41,361 bases of DNA from Galbitalea sp036266835 (GTDB lineage Bacteria > Actinomycetota > Actinomycetes > Actinomycetales > Microbacteriaceae), in NCBI GenBank assembly GCA_036266835.1, contig DATAXD010000052.1, positions 1 to 41,361 on the forward strand, written 5' to 3'. The notes beneath the pieces were generated by a model. The model did no database searches and was not told the origin of the DNA. It saw only the letters and a list, made by a program, of their open reading frames with translations. Position numbers and translations under genes: made by a program. Of the stretch, positions 1 through 8,030 are shown piece after piece. How positions within the stretch are numbered: position 1 is the first letter of the stretch; each line of letters begins with the position of its first letter.

Positions 1-733
1 AGCCAAAGCTGTAGTACGAGATGGCAATGCCCAGCCAGGTCGAAACCAGTCCGATGCCCGCAGCGATCAGCACGGCGAACCCGACCCGTCGCGTCAGTCG
101 CAGGGCCGCTGCCGCGGGCGCGATCAGCAGGGCCGTTGACAACACTGCCCCGATCGTCAGCGACGACAGCTCAACCGCGAGCGCAAGCGCGATCAGGAAC
201 AGGATGCCTGCGAACCGCACCGGAATTCCGCGCACCATTGCGAGATCCTGGCTGATCGAGTCCATGAGCAGCCACCGGTAGGCGACGACGATGATCGCGC
301 ACGCGAGAACGGCAAGGCCGGCAACCACCGGAAGCACCGTCGGATCGATCACGAATAACGACCCGAAGAGCACGGAAACGGCCGCGTTGCTTGTTCCGGC
401 TTGCTGGGTGTCAAGGTAGAGGAACAGGCCGGTCAATCCGAGGCCGAGGCCGAACACGATGCCGGTGGCGACATCCCGACCCTGTACCCGTTTCAGGCCG
501 ACCAGCTCCATGAGAGCCGCAGCTACCACGCCGGCCGCCACGAAGCCCCAGAGCTGGCTAATCCCGAGCAGGAATGCCGCCGATCCGCCCACCGCACCGA
601 GATCCGCGAGGGCGTGGCCGGCGAACGACTGGCGGCGGATAATCGTGAACACGCCGACCAGAGCGGACGACACCGCGACGAGCGAGCCGACCGCGAGGGC
701 GAGCTGCACTGGCGCACTGTCGAAGAAGCCCAT
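1..733 (-). CDS. znuB: Zinc/manganese-type ABC transporter permease, partial (C-terminus beyond window)
   Basis: Membrane permease of an ABC-3 family metal importer, expected to pass Zn(II) or Mn(II) delivered by the lipoprotein encoded two genes upstream. The reading frame is open from the ATG at 733 to the window edge (about 244 codons), so the C-terminus is missing. The translation begins MGFFDSAPVQLALAVGS and shows a series of hydrophobic helices, a short basic loop (TIIRRQSFAGHALADLG) typical of ABC-3 permeases, and a later helix with SLTIGAVLSTALLIAPAA, also characteristic of the family. Its ATG overlaps the znuC stop as TGATG, so the two are translationally coupled. Family membership is clear; metal choice is inferred from the Zur-like box upstream of znuA. 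Confidence 0.88.
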   Translation of the reverse strand, partial: MGFFDSAPVQLALAVGSLVAVSSALVGVFTIIRRQSFAGHALADLGAVGGSAAFLLGISQLWGFVAAGVVAAALMELVGLKRVQGRDVATGIVFGLGLGLTGLFLYLDTQQAGTSNAAVSVLFGSLFVIDPTVLPVVAGLAVLACAIIVVAYRWLLMDSISQDLAMVRGIPVRFAGILFLIALALAVELSSLTIGAVLSTALLIAPAAAALRLTRRVGFAVLIAAGIGLVSTWLGIAISYYSFG

Positions 734-1503
734 CAGTCGTGCCCGTGAGTCTCGTCCGGACCCGGCACGACGAGTAGGCGCCCTTCGACATGAAGAACGT
801 CGACGCGCCGACCGTAAAGGCGCGTGAGCACATCCGATCGCACTACTTCATCGGTACTGCCCGTCGCCGCTCGGCCATCCGCGAGATAGACGACGCGATC
901 CATGACGGGGAGCAGCGGATTCAGGTCGTGGGCCGAGAGGAGAACGGCGACTCCGCGATCGCTGCACAGGCGACCGAGCAGTTCAACGACTTCCTGGGTG
1001 CTTGCGATATCGAGGTTTGCGAGGGGCTCGTCCAGCAGCAGCAAAGGCGGCCCGCTGACTAGCGCATGAGCGATGAGGACGCGCTGCTGTTGGCCGCCCG
1101 ACAGCAGCCCCACCCGGGCATCCGCGAACTCCGTCGCTCCGACTGCTGCCAACATCTCATCCACGAGCTCCCGACGCTTGCGCGACGGCAGTGGAATTCC
1201 GAGTCGCCGCGCGTCCAGTCCGAGCGCGACGACATCCCTCGTGCGCAGGGGAAGGTCAGGGTCGAGCACGACCTTCTGAGGCAGGTATCCGATTCCGGAT
1301 CCGTCCGCGGCACCGTCGACCCTAACCGTGCCAGCGCTCGCGTGCTGCAGACCGAGGATGACTCGCAGGAGGGTCGTCTTGCCCGCACCGTTCGAGCCAA
1401 TCAGACCGACAAACTCGCCGGTCTGCATCGCAAAGCTCACGTCGTCGAGAACGCGGCGTCCCGATAGAGTGACCGTTACGCCTTTGACGTCGAGCACCGA
1501 CAT
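733..1503 (-). CDS. znuC: Zinc/manganese-type ABC transporter ATP-binding protein
   Basis: Cytoplasmic ATPase that energises the metal importer formed with the flanking permease and lipoprotein. At 256 residues it is the normal length. Walker A is GSNGAGKTT (about residues 36-44), the signature LSGGQQQR lies at 134-141, Walker B with LLLLDEP at 154-160, and a switch histidine follows in LLSAHDLN. The start at 1503 is preferred because GAAGGGA lies six bases upstream. An ATG at 1530 would add nine residues and overlap the znuA stop as ATGA, but has no clear Shine-Dalgarno sequence. The frame stays open through znuA, so longer forms are spurious. Confidence 0.93.
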   Translation of the reverse strand: MSVLDVKGVTVTLSGRRVLDDVSFAMQTGEFVGLIGSNGAGKTTLLRVILGLQHASAGTVRVDGAADGSGIGYLPQKVVLDPDLPLRTRDVVALGLDARRLGIPLPSRKRRELVDEMLAAVGATEFADARVGLLSGGQQQRVLIAHALVSGPPLLLLDEPLANLDIASTQEVVELLGRLCSDRGVAVLLSAHDLNPLLPVMDRVVYLADGRAATGSTDEVVRSDVLTRLYGRRVDVLHVEGRLLVVPGPDETHGHD

Positions 1504-1526
1504 CGACGTTCCCTTCACTGCGGCGC

Positions 1527-2450
1527 TCATAGCCGCGTCGTCGACTTTCCCGTGGTGACCGCGCGCTCGATGGCTCTCAATTCGGCTTCCATCCAGGTCT
1601 GGTAGTCGTAGCCGTCTGTGGGCATTGTCTCGTAGACGCCGACGGCAGGGATGCCGTTCGTAGCGGCGAGTTTGAGGTAGGTTGCCGTGATCGAATCGGT
1701 TACCTGTTCGTTGTAGACGAAGACAGCAACCCGATGGTTCCGCAACAGCGCATCCTGTGCCGCGACGTCCTGGGGAGCCGGATCGGTGTCGTTCATGATG
1801 GCCGCCTGGAGCGCCCACGGGGTGCGGTTGTCGATTCCGGCGGCGTCGAGAAGGTAGTCGGCAACGGGCTCCGTGGTAGCGACCGCGACATGCGGATGCT
1901 CGACGCGGAAATTCGCGAGCGCCGCGTTCAGCGACTCGAGCGAGGTGTCGAACCTGACCAGATTTTGCTGGAAGTAACGGCGATGAGCCGGCTGCTGCTT
2001 CGAAAGTGCCGCAGCGATGCTCTTGGCCACCGCGGGCATGGTGCCCGGCGAGTACCAGAGATGCGGATTGCGCGTCGAGTCGGGGAGCCGCAGCACATCC
2101 TGCGCGGTGATGACCGCGCGCCCGGAACCCGGCGACGCGGCTTCCAGCTTCGACATGAATGCGTCGTAGCCGAGGCCGTTCTGCACGATCAATCTCGCCG
2201 CGCTGATCGTGCGTGCAACCTGTGCGCTCGCCTCGAAAGTGTGCGGGTCGGTGTTCGGGTTGCTGAGGATGGAGACCGCGTCAACGTACCGGCCTCCAAC
2301 CTGCGAGATGACGCTGGTGTACTGGTTCTCGGCACCCACAGCGAGGATTCGACCGCGCGGGTCCGGCGCGGTCGAGGCCGCGCATCCCGCAAGCGCGGCC
2401 GCGACTGCAATCGCGAGCACGCCCGCAAGGCTGACGCCACGAAGTCTCAC
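1527..2450 (-). CDS. znuA: Metal-binding lipoprotein of zinc/manganese ABC importer
   Basis: Extracytoplasmic solute-binding lipoprotein (cluster A-I, ZnuA/TroA type), 307 residues, starting at a GTG. The N-terminus is a lipoprotein signal with lipobox LAGC (Cys23). Likely metal ligands are His70 (TDPHTFE), His130 (NPHLWYS), Glu194 (ATTEPVADYL) and an acidic residue near 274 (VYETMP). Glu194 sits where many ZnuA proteins have a third histidine; this EPV form occurs in a recognised Gram-positive subgroup. The long His/Asp-rich loop of proteobacterial ZnuA is absent. It is the first gene of the znuA-znuC-znuB unit and sits directly behind a Zur-like operator. Zinc is the likely substrate; manganese is not excluded. 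Confidence 0.88.
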   Translation of the reverse strand: MRLRGVSLAGVLAIAVAAALAGCAASTAPDPRGRILAVGAENQYTSVISQVGGRYVDAVSILSNPNTDPHTFEASAQVARTISAARLIVQNGLGYDAFMSKLEAASPGSGRAVITAQDVLRLPDSTRNPHLWYSPGTMPAVAKSIAAALSKQQPAHRRYFQQNLVRFDTSLESLNAALANFRVEHPHVAVATTEPVADYLLDAAGIDNRTPWALQAAIMNDTDPAPQDVAAQDALLRNHRVAVFVYNEQVTDSITATYLKLAATNGIPAVGVYETMPTDGYDYQTWMEAELRAIERAVTTGKSTTRL

Positions 2451-2474
2451 GCGGAAACCGCTCTCAGATGGAAG

Positions 2475-2489
2475 TGATAATCATTCTCA
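2475..2489. promoter_or_regulatory. Zur-box-like operator upstream of znuA
   Basis: The 15-mer TGATAATCATTCTCA is a near-perfect inverted repeat centred on C2482: TGATAAT against TGAGAAT read from the other strand. It matches the actinobacterial Zur pattern TGAnAATnATTnTCA, 24 bases upstream of the znuA start. Zinc-dependent repression of the importer is the expected role. A Fur-family regulator with a similar box cannot be excluded. Confidence 0.75.
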
Positions 2490-2529
2490 GTAAGAGAGAA
2501 CCTATCCCGAGCGCGGCGACCGCGCAAAT

Positions 2530-2985
2530 TCAGACGGGCTTGCGCATCTGCTCGCTCGTCGTCTCGTAGCCGAGCGAGGCGTAAAGTTCTCGGGCGTTGG
2601 GATTGTGACCGAACACGTTGAGCCCCAGGTAAGGCAATCCGAGCTCGCGGACTCGCTCCTCGGCGAGCAGCATCGCCGCTCGCCCATACCCCTTGCGGCG
2701 ATGCTCGGGCTCCACCTCGATATCCATAACCCAGAAGGTCGCCTCATCCTGCGGGCCAAGCCACAGAATGCCGACCGTGGCGTCGCCGTCGACCAGGTCG
2801 AAGATCTCGTTTCCGGCGATGGGCCGACCGCCCTCGAAGGCGCCGTCCATGCTCTTATCGGCGTTCTGCTGCGCGATCTCGCGCGATCGTCCCGCGCGCA
2901 TCAGTTCGGCGATGTAGTCGTCCTTCGCGCCCGCCAGGTACGCGGCGAGGCGCTCCGGTCCCATCGGTCTCAACTCCAGTGCCAT
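2530..2985 (-). CDS. GNAT family N-acetyltransferase
   Basis: Acetyl-CoA-dependent acetyltransferase of the GNAT superfamily, 151 residues. The acetyl-CoA binding motif A is RRKGYGRA (residues 96-103), preceded by the beta4 strand FWVMDIEV. The C-terminal GLNVFGHNPNARELYASLGY (121-140) is the usual motif B with the Asn and Tyr residues that contact cofactor. The substrate cannot be told from sequence. It follows the E2 gene by only 21 bases on the same strand, so it is probably the last gene of the bkd operon, but a functional link is not shown. Nothing resembles the ribosomal-protein acetyltransferase RimI closely enough to name it. Confidence 0.88.
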   Translation of the reverse strand: MALELRPMGPERLAAYLAGAKDDYIAELMRAGRSREIAQQNADKSMDGAFEGGRPIAGNEIFDLVDGDATVGILWLGPQDEATFWVMDIEVEPEHRRKGYGRAAMLLAEERVRELGLPYLGLNVFGHNPNARELYASLGYETTSEQMRKPV

Positions 2986-3006
2986 AGCCCAAGCCTGCCA
3001 CCGCAG

Positions 3007-4344
3007 CTAATCGAGCAGAAGTGCCGGCTCCTCGATGATGCTGGCGACATCCGCGACGAACCGGCTGGCCACGTCACCGTCGACGATCCTGTGGTCGAAG
3101 CTCGCCGAGACCGTCGTCACAAATCGAGGACGCACCTCGCCGTCGACGATCCACGGCTTCTGTTTGATCGTCCCCATCGCCAGGATCGCAACCTCGCCCG
3201 GATTCAGGATCGGCGTTCCGGTGTCCATGCCGAACGAACCCACGTTCGTAATCGTGATCGTGCCGCCGGCCATCTCAGCCGGCTGGGTCTTGCCATCGCG
3301 GGCCGTGATGGTCAACTGCTCGAGCGCCTGCGCGAGTTCGAGAAGAGAGAGTTCCTGCGCATCCTTGACGTTGGGCACCAGGAGTCCTCGCGGGGTCGCG
3401 GCCGCGATTCCGAGGTTGACGTAGTGGTGGACCGTGATTTCCTTATCGCTCCAGGATGAGTTGACGGTCGGGTTCCTTCGCACGGCCCAGATCACCGCCT
3501 TCGCAACGATCAGCAGCGGCGATACCCGGATACCAGCAAAGTCCGCGGATGCCTTCAGCCTCGACACGAATTCCATGGTGCGGGTCGCGTCGATGTCGAC
3601 GAATACGCTCACGTGCGGTGCGCTGAACGCGCTCTGCACCATTGCGGTAGCGATCGCCTTGCGGACGCCCTTGACCGGAATGACCTCCTCGCGGTCAGGC
3701 GCCCAGGCCGGCGTCTCGATGTTGCGGAACAGGCTCGCCTGGGTGGCGTGACGGATGACGTCGTCGCGGGTGATCTCCCCGGCCAGCCCGGTGCCGATCA
3801 AATCCTCGAGCCTCACGGCGAGATCCTTCGCCAGCTTGCGGATCGGCGGCTTCGCGATGACGGCGGATGCCGCTGCCGCGGGTACCGACGCGGGCCGCAC
3901 CGCGGTGGGCGCCGCTGCCCGGGTCGGCGCCGTCGCACCCGGAGTGGTCTCCACGCGACGCCGCCGCGTTGCCGCGTGCCCTCGCGCGCCGTACCCCACA
4001 AGGTTTGCGGGTGCGGCCTCTTCCGCGGAAATGCTAGCGACAGTATCTGTGACGGTCTCAACAACCTCGTTCGGCGCCTTCGGCTCCTTCGCCGGCGCCG
4101 CAGTCTCTCCGCCCACGGCAATGATCGGCGTCCCGACTTCGACGGTTTCGCCTTCCTGCACGAGGATCGCCGAGACCGTCCCGGCGAACGGAGACGGCAA
4201 TTCGACGAGCGACTTTGCCGTCTCGATCTCGACGAGCACCTGGTTGATCTCGACGATGTCGCCGGCCTTCACCTTCCAGGCGACGATCTCGGCTTCGGTC
4301 AGACCCTCACCGACGTCCGGGAGCAGGAACTCGTTCTCAGCCAT
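3007..4344 (-). CDS. bkdC: Branched-chain 2-oxo acid dehydrogenase E2 (dihydrolipoamide acyltransferase)
   Basis: Core acyltransferase of a 2-oxo acid dehydrogenase complex, moving the acyl group from lipoamide to CoA. In its 445 residues there is one lipoyl domain (1-80) with the lipoylated lysine in VEIETAKSLVELP (Lys44), an Ala/Pro-rich linker, a peripheral subunit-binding domain (about 166-201), and a C-terminal catalytic domain with DHRIVDGD (His418, Asp422). It starts 12 bases after the E1 beta gene. Separate E1 alpha and beta genes next door point to a branched-chain complex rather than the homodimeric-E1 pyruvate complex usual in Actinobacteria. A pyruvate or acetoin complex remains possible. 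Confidence 0.92.
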   Translation of the reverse strand: MAENEFLLPDVGEGLTEAEIVAWKVKAGDIVEINQVLVEIETAKSLVELPSPFAGTVSAILVQEGETVEVGTPIIAVGGETAAPAKEPKAPNEVVETVTDTVASISAEEAAPANLVGYGARGHAATRRRRVETTPGATAPTRAAAPTAVRPASVPAAAASAVIAKPPIRKLAKDLAVRLEDLIGTGLAGEITRDDVIRHATQASLFRNIETPAWAPDREEVIPVKGVRKAIATAMVQSAFSAPHVSVFVDIDATRTMEFVSRLKASADFAGIRVSPLLIVAKAVIWAVRRNPTVNSSWSDKEITVHHYVNLGIAAATPRGLLVPNVKDAQELSLLELAQALEQLTITARDGKTQPAEMAGGTITITNVGSFGMDTGTPILNPGEVAILAMGTIKQKPWIVDGEVRPRFVTTVSASFDHRIVDGDVASRFVADVASIIEEPALLLD

Positions 4345-4356
4345 GATTCTCTTCTC

Positions 4357-5340
4357 TCAGTAGGCGAGCGCGCGATCGACGGCCTCGAGCACCCGATCGG
4401 CATCGGGAAGATAAATGGTTTCCAGCTTCGCGGGCGGAAACGGGGTATCGAATCCGGATACCCGCAGTACCGGGGACTGGAGCGAATAAAATGCTCGTTC
4501 AGCCACGGTGGCCGCAATCTCCGAACCCACCGAAACGGAGCCGGGCGCCTCCTGCGCAACCACGAGCCTGCCGGTCTTGCGAACCGACTCGAGGATCGGC
4601 TCGTAGTCGATCGGCGACAGTGAGCGAAGGTCGAGTACCTCGACGCTGGTTCCCTCGTCCGCAGCGATGTCCGCCGCCTGAAGCAGTACGGTCACCATTG
4701 CGCCGTGCCCGACGAGGGTGACCTCGGTGCCTTCCCGCGCGATGCGCGTTGCGTGAAGCGGAGCTCCCCGCTCCTCGAGGTCCACATCGCCCTTCGGCCA
4801 ATACCGACTCTTCGGCTCCATGAAAATCACGGGATCGTCCGAACGGATCGCATCCTGGATCATCCAATACGCGTCGTTTGGTGTCGACGGACTTACCACG
4901 CGCAGCCCGGGCGTGTGTGCGAAGTAGGCCTCGGGGCTTTCCTGATGGTGCTCGACCGCTCCGATGTGTCCGCCGTACGGGATGCGGATGACCACGGGCA
5001 TCGACAGGGACCCCTCATGCCGGTTAGTCAGCTTGGCCAGTTGCGAGGTGATTTGGTCGAATGCGGGATACACGAATCCGTCGAACTGGATCTCGCACAC
5101 GGGTCGGTAACCACGCATCGCCAACCCGATCGCCGTGCCGACGATGCCGGACTCGGCAAGTGGTGTGTCCATGACCCGTCTGTCCCCGAACTCCGCCTGA
5201 AGACCCTCCGTTACGCGAAATACCCCACCGAGCGGCCCGATGTCCTCGCCCATGAGGAGGACCTTCGCATCGTCCGCGAGCGCCTGCCGCAGTCCGGAGT
5301 TCAGCGCCCTGGCCATGGACATCGATTCGATGCGGCTCAC
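4357..5340 (-). CDS. bkdB: Branched-chain 2-oxo acid dehydrogenase E1 beta subunit
   Basis: Beta subunit of the thiamine-diphosphate-dependent E1, 327 residues. It has the transketolase-like pyrimidine-binding half (MGEDIGPLGGVFRVTEGL, then DTPLAESGIVGTAIGLA) and the C-terminal transketolase domain (LVGHGAMVTVLLQAADIA, DLRSLSPIDYEPI). The Glu in PLAESG is at the position that activates the cofactor in this family. It starts at GTG5340 and overlaps the E1 alpha stop codon by four bases (GTGA), which couples synthesis of the two subunits of the heterotetramer. An in-frame ATG six codons further in is an alternative start. Confidence 0.93.
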   Translation of the reverse strand: MSRIESMSMARALNSGLRQALADDAKVLLMGEDIGPLGGVFRVTEGLQAEFGDRRVMDTPLAESGIVGTAIGLAMRGYRPVCEIQFDGFVYPAFDQITSQLAKLTNRHEGSLSMPVVIRIPYGGHIGAVEHHQESPEAYFAHTPGLRVVSPSTPNDAYWMIQDAIRSDDPVIFMEPKSRYWPKGDVDLEERGAPLHATRIAREGTEVTLVGHGAMVTVLLQAADIAADEGTSVEVLDLRSLSPIDYEPILESVRKTGRLVVAQEAPGSVSVGSEIAATVAERAFYSLQSPVLRVSGFDTPFPPAKLETIYLPDADRVLEAVDRALAY

Positions 5341-6461
5341 TCGCCCGCCTCGCCGCCGGCAAAGGACGCCTCGTAGTTTTCGAGCCAGGCCTTCTGCGCG
5401 TCGATGAGCGGATGCGGTTCCGAATACACATGGTCGAACATCAACTCGGTAGTCGGCGACTCGAGTTCGATCGTGCGCTTTCGAAGATCCTCGGCGATGT
5501 CAGCCGCCTCGACCGCCAGTCCCGCGAAAAATGCCTCGCTCTCGCCGCGACCACGAAGGTAGGACTCGAAGCGAGCGATTGGGTCAAGCGCCGCCCACCT
5601 GGCCGTTTCGGCATCCGGCCGGTACTTGGTGGGGTCGTCGCTGGAGGTGTGCGCGCCCATCCGGTACGTCACAGCCTCGATCAAGCGGGGACCGCCGCCG
5701 GCACGAGCTTCGTCGAGGTATTTCCGCGAGGCCGCGTAGCTGATAAGCACGTCGTTGCCGTCGAGCTGGATGCCGGGAATGCCGAAGCCTCCCGCGCGCA
5801 GGTACAGCGGAGTACGCGACTGCCGCGAAACCGGCACCGAGATAGCCCACTGGTTGTTCTGCAGAAAGAACAGCTCGGGGGTCTGGTAGCTCGCCGCGAA
5901 CACGAGAGCCTCGTTGACGTCTCCCTGGCTGGTCGCGCCGTCGCCGAAGTACGTGATCACGGCCTGGTCGACTTCCGGGTCGCCGGTGCCGGCAACTCCG
6001 TCGAGAGCGATGCCCATGGCGAATCCCGTGGCGTGCAGGGTCTGCGAGCCGAGCACGAGCGTGTAGATGTGGAAGTTTCCGCGTTCGGCAGCATTCCATC
6101 CGCCGTGGGTGACTCCGCGCAGCAGCCGAACGATGTCCAGCGGATCGACGCCGCGGATGATGCCCACCGCGTGCTCGCGGTACGACGGGAAGGCGTGGTC
6201 CTGCGGGCGGAGTGCGAAGCCGGATCCCACCTGCGCGGCCTCCTGCCCGAGGCTCGGCACCCAGAGGGCCATCTGGCCCTGGCGCTGGAGATTCGTTCCC
6301 TCGAGATCGATGGCGCGGGTAACGACCATGACCCGGTGAAATTCCCGAAGCTGGTCGTCGCTGAGGTTTTCGATATATGGCAGGTACTCCGAGGAGGCAT
6401 CGCTTTCGACGAGCGATCCGTCCGGCGACAGCAGTTGGAGCGTCGCCTCGGTGTAGGACAT
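5337..6461 (-). CDS. bkdA: Branched-chain 2-oxo acid dehydrogenase E1 alpha subunit
   Basis: Alpha subunit of E1, which decarboxylates 2-oxo acids from valine, leucine and isoleucine and passes the acyl group to lipoyl-E2. The 374-residue protein carries the thiamine-diphosphate motif from GDGATSQGD (173-181) to the Asn pair QNNQW (202-203). The phosphorylation-loop-like segment YRMGAHTSSDDPTKYR follows at about 280. It lies 9 bases downstream of pat and overlaps bkdB, so pat-bkdA-bkdB-bkdC form one unit. In the organism this pathway would supply iso/anteiso acyl-CoA primers for branched fatty acids; that role is inference. No E3 (lipoamide dehydrogenase) gene is present here. Confidence 0.93.
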   Translation of the reverse strand: MSYTEATLQLLSPDGSLVESDASSEYLPYIENLSDDQLREFHRVMVVTRAIDLEGTNLQRQGQMALWVPSLGQEAAQVGSGFALRPQDHAFPSYREHAVGIIRGVDPLDIVRLLRGVTHGGWNAAERGNFHIYTLVLGSQTLHATGFAMGIALDGVAGTGDPEVDQAVITYFGDGATSQGDVNEALVFAASYQTPELFFLQNNQWAISVPVSRQSRTPLYLRAGGFGIPGIQLDGNDVLISYAASRKYLDEARAGGGPRLIEAVTYRMGAHTSSDDPTKYRPDAETARWAALDPIARFESYLRGRGESEAFFAGLAVEAADIAEDLRKRTIELESPTTELMFDHVYSEPHPLIDAQKAWLENYEASFAGGEAGE

Positions 6462-6470
6462 GGCCCTAAT

Positions 6471-7556
6471 CTAACGCGGGCTCGTGGGGGCGCTTCGGAG
6501 GTTTTCGATAACCTCTGCCGCAGCCCTTAGGAGCTTGTCGACAGAGCCGGCTTCACCGATCGTGATGCGCAGACCCTCGCCCAGGGCCCGCGCGATGATG
6601 CCGTGGCTGGCAAAAGTGTCGTGCGCGGCGTTCGTCGCCTCACCGGTCGGAAGCCACACGAAATTGCCGTGCGGGCGCGGGGTATTCCAGCCCTGATCGA
6701 CCAGCGACTGCCAGACCTCGTCGCGGAGAACAGCGATCCTCGCCACTCGTTCGAGCAGCTGGTCCTCGTGTTCGAGCGAAACGAGCGCGGCCTTCTGGGC
6801 GGGCTCGATGACCGACAGCGGGATTGCGGCGGCTCGCGCGGCATCCATGATGTATTCGGCTCCGACGGCGTAGCCGATCCGAAGGCCGGCAAGACCGTAG
6901 GCCTTCGAGAAAGTGCGAAGGACGACCAGGTTGGGGTACTTCGGTAACAGCGGGATTCCGCGCACCGCCTCCGAGCTCGTGACGAACTCGGTGTAGGCCT
7001 CGTCGAGCAGCACCAGGACGGTAGCGGGAACGGCAGCCATGAACGCCTCGAACTCGGAGTGCGTGACTACGGTGCTGGTCGGATTGTTGGGGGTGCAGAC
7101 GACGATGACCCGGGTGCGCTCGGTGACCGCCGCGGCCATTGCCGGCAGGTCGTGCCTGAAATCGTCGGTGAGCGGGACCTGGACGCTGGTCGAGCCAGCG
7201 ACGGTCACGAGGCCGGGGTACGCCTCGAAACTGCGCCACGCGTAGACGACCTCGTCGCCGGGACCGGATGCCGCACTGATCAGTTGCGACAGAACCGCCA
7301 CCGAGCCAGCTCCCACCTGGATCTCGTGCTCGGTCACCTTGTAGCGCTCGGCCAGCTTGCGTCGCAGCTCGGTGGCGGCGCCGTCCGGATACCGATTGAT
7401 GGATGCCGTCGCAATGGCCTCCACCACGGCGGGCAGCGGCTCGAAGGGGTTCTCGTTGGACGACAGCTTGAACGCGTCGAAGGCCGCGGGCTTGCCCTGC
7501 CGGTACGGCTGGAGCACCTCGATGTCTGGGCGAAGTCGAACGCGCGCGGATGTCAC
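6471..7556 (-). CDS. pat: Aromatic amino acid aminotransferase (Pat/HisC-like, fold-type I)
   Basis: PLP-dependent aminotransferase of the HisC branch, 361 residues. Visible landmarks are the N-terminal KLSSNENPFEPLP (30-42), CTPNNPT (154-160), DEAY (185-188) and the PLP lysine in RTFSKAYGLAGLRIGY (Lys218). The stretch DEVVYAWRSFEAYPGLV and the following VQVPLT resemble the mycobacterial aromatic aminotransferase Pat rather than HisC. It opens a minus-strand operon with the 2-oxo acid dehydrogenase genes, which suits transamination of amino acids to oxo acids. It starts at GTG7556; histidinol-phosphate aminotransferase is the main alternative. Confidence 0.85.
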   Translation of the reverse strand: MTSARVRLRPDIEVLQPYRQGKPAAFDAFKLSSNENPFEPLPAVVEAIATASINRYPDGAATELRRKLAERYKVTEHEIQVGAGSVAVLSQLISAASGPGDEVVYAWRSFEAYPGLVTVAGSTSVQVPLTDDFRHDLPAMAAAVTERTRVIVVCTPNNPTSTVVTHSEFEAFMAAVPATVLVLLDEAYTEFVTSSEAVRGIPLLPKYPNLVVLRTFSKAYGLAGLRIGYAVGAEYIMDAARAAAIPLSVIEPAQKAALVSLEHEDQLLERVARIAVLRDEVWQSLVDQGWNTPRPHGNFVWLPTGEATNAAHDTFASHGIIARALGEGLRITIGEAGSVDKLLRAAAEVIENLRSAPTSPR

Positions 7557-7622
7557 GGGCCAAGCCTAATTCGTGCGGCGAAGGTGCGCGGCACAGGTCG
7601 CGTCGCTGACTACCATGGCCTC

Positions 7623-8030
7623 ATGCGCAGATTCCTGGTCAGGCTCGTCATCAACGCCGTCGCCCTCTGGCTCACCACGCTCATCGTGACCGGCGTGCAC
7701 GTTCGCGCCTACGACAAGGGTGCGCTGTCGACCATCGTCACCTACCTGCTGGTGGCGCTCGTGTTCGGCATCGTCAACGGTGTGATTGGCAACCTGGTAC
7801 GGATCGTCGCCTTCCCGCTCTACATCCTGACGCTCGGTCTTATCGCACTCCTGGTGAATGCGCTGCTCCTGCTGCTCGTCGCCTGGTTGTCCTCGCTCGT
7901 CGGCTTCGGCCTGTTCGTTGACAACTTCTGGTCGGGGTTCTGGGGTGCGCTGGTCCTGGCGATCATCAGCTGGCTCATCGGCATCTTCCTTAGACCATTG
8001 CTCGTGCCCGCAAATTCGTCGCGTCGATAG
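7623..8030 (+). CDS. Small four-helix membrane protein, holin superfamily IV-like (PF04020 type)
   Basis: Integral membrane protein of 135 residues with four predicted hydrophobic segments (about 7-24, 40-60, 62-85 and 100-125) and a basic C-terminus. The pattern RLVINAVALWLTTLIV near the start and GIVNGVIGNLVRIVAFPLYILT in the middle match the widespread 'phage holin family' proteins of Actinobacteria, which are usually chromosomal and not linked to phage. No lysin or other phage gene is nearby, so the holin label should not be taken as a function. The start ATG7623 is the first in a frame that also runs open upstream. Its last 41 bases overlap the end of the convergent hydrolase gene. Confidence 0.82.
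   Translation: MRRFLVRLVINAVALWLTTLIVTGVHVRAYDKGALSTIVTYLLVALVFGIVNGVIGNLVRIVAFPLYILTLGLIALLVNALLLLLVAWLSSLVGFGLFVDNFWSGFWGALVLAIISWLIGIFLRPLLVPANSSRR

Noticed and set aside
3613..4623. Plus-strand frame across bkdC and bkdB
   Set aside because: Arg-rich shadow translation, overlaps two confident genes and has no ribosome site.
5524..5743. Small plus-strand gene in bkdA
   Set aside because: Antisense to the E1 alpha gene, no ribosome site, no features.
7623..8030. Prophage remnant based on the holin-like gene
   Set aside because: No lysin, integrase, tail or att site nearby; this protein class is widespread on actinobacterial chromosomes.
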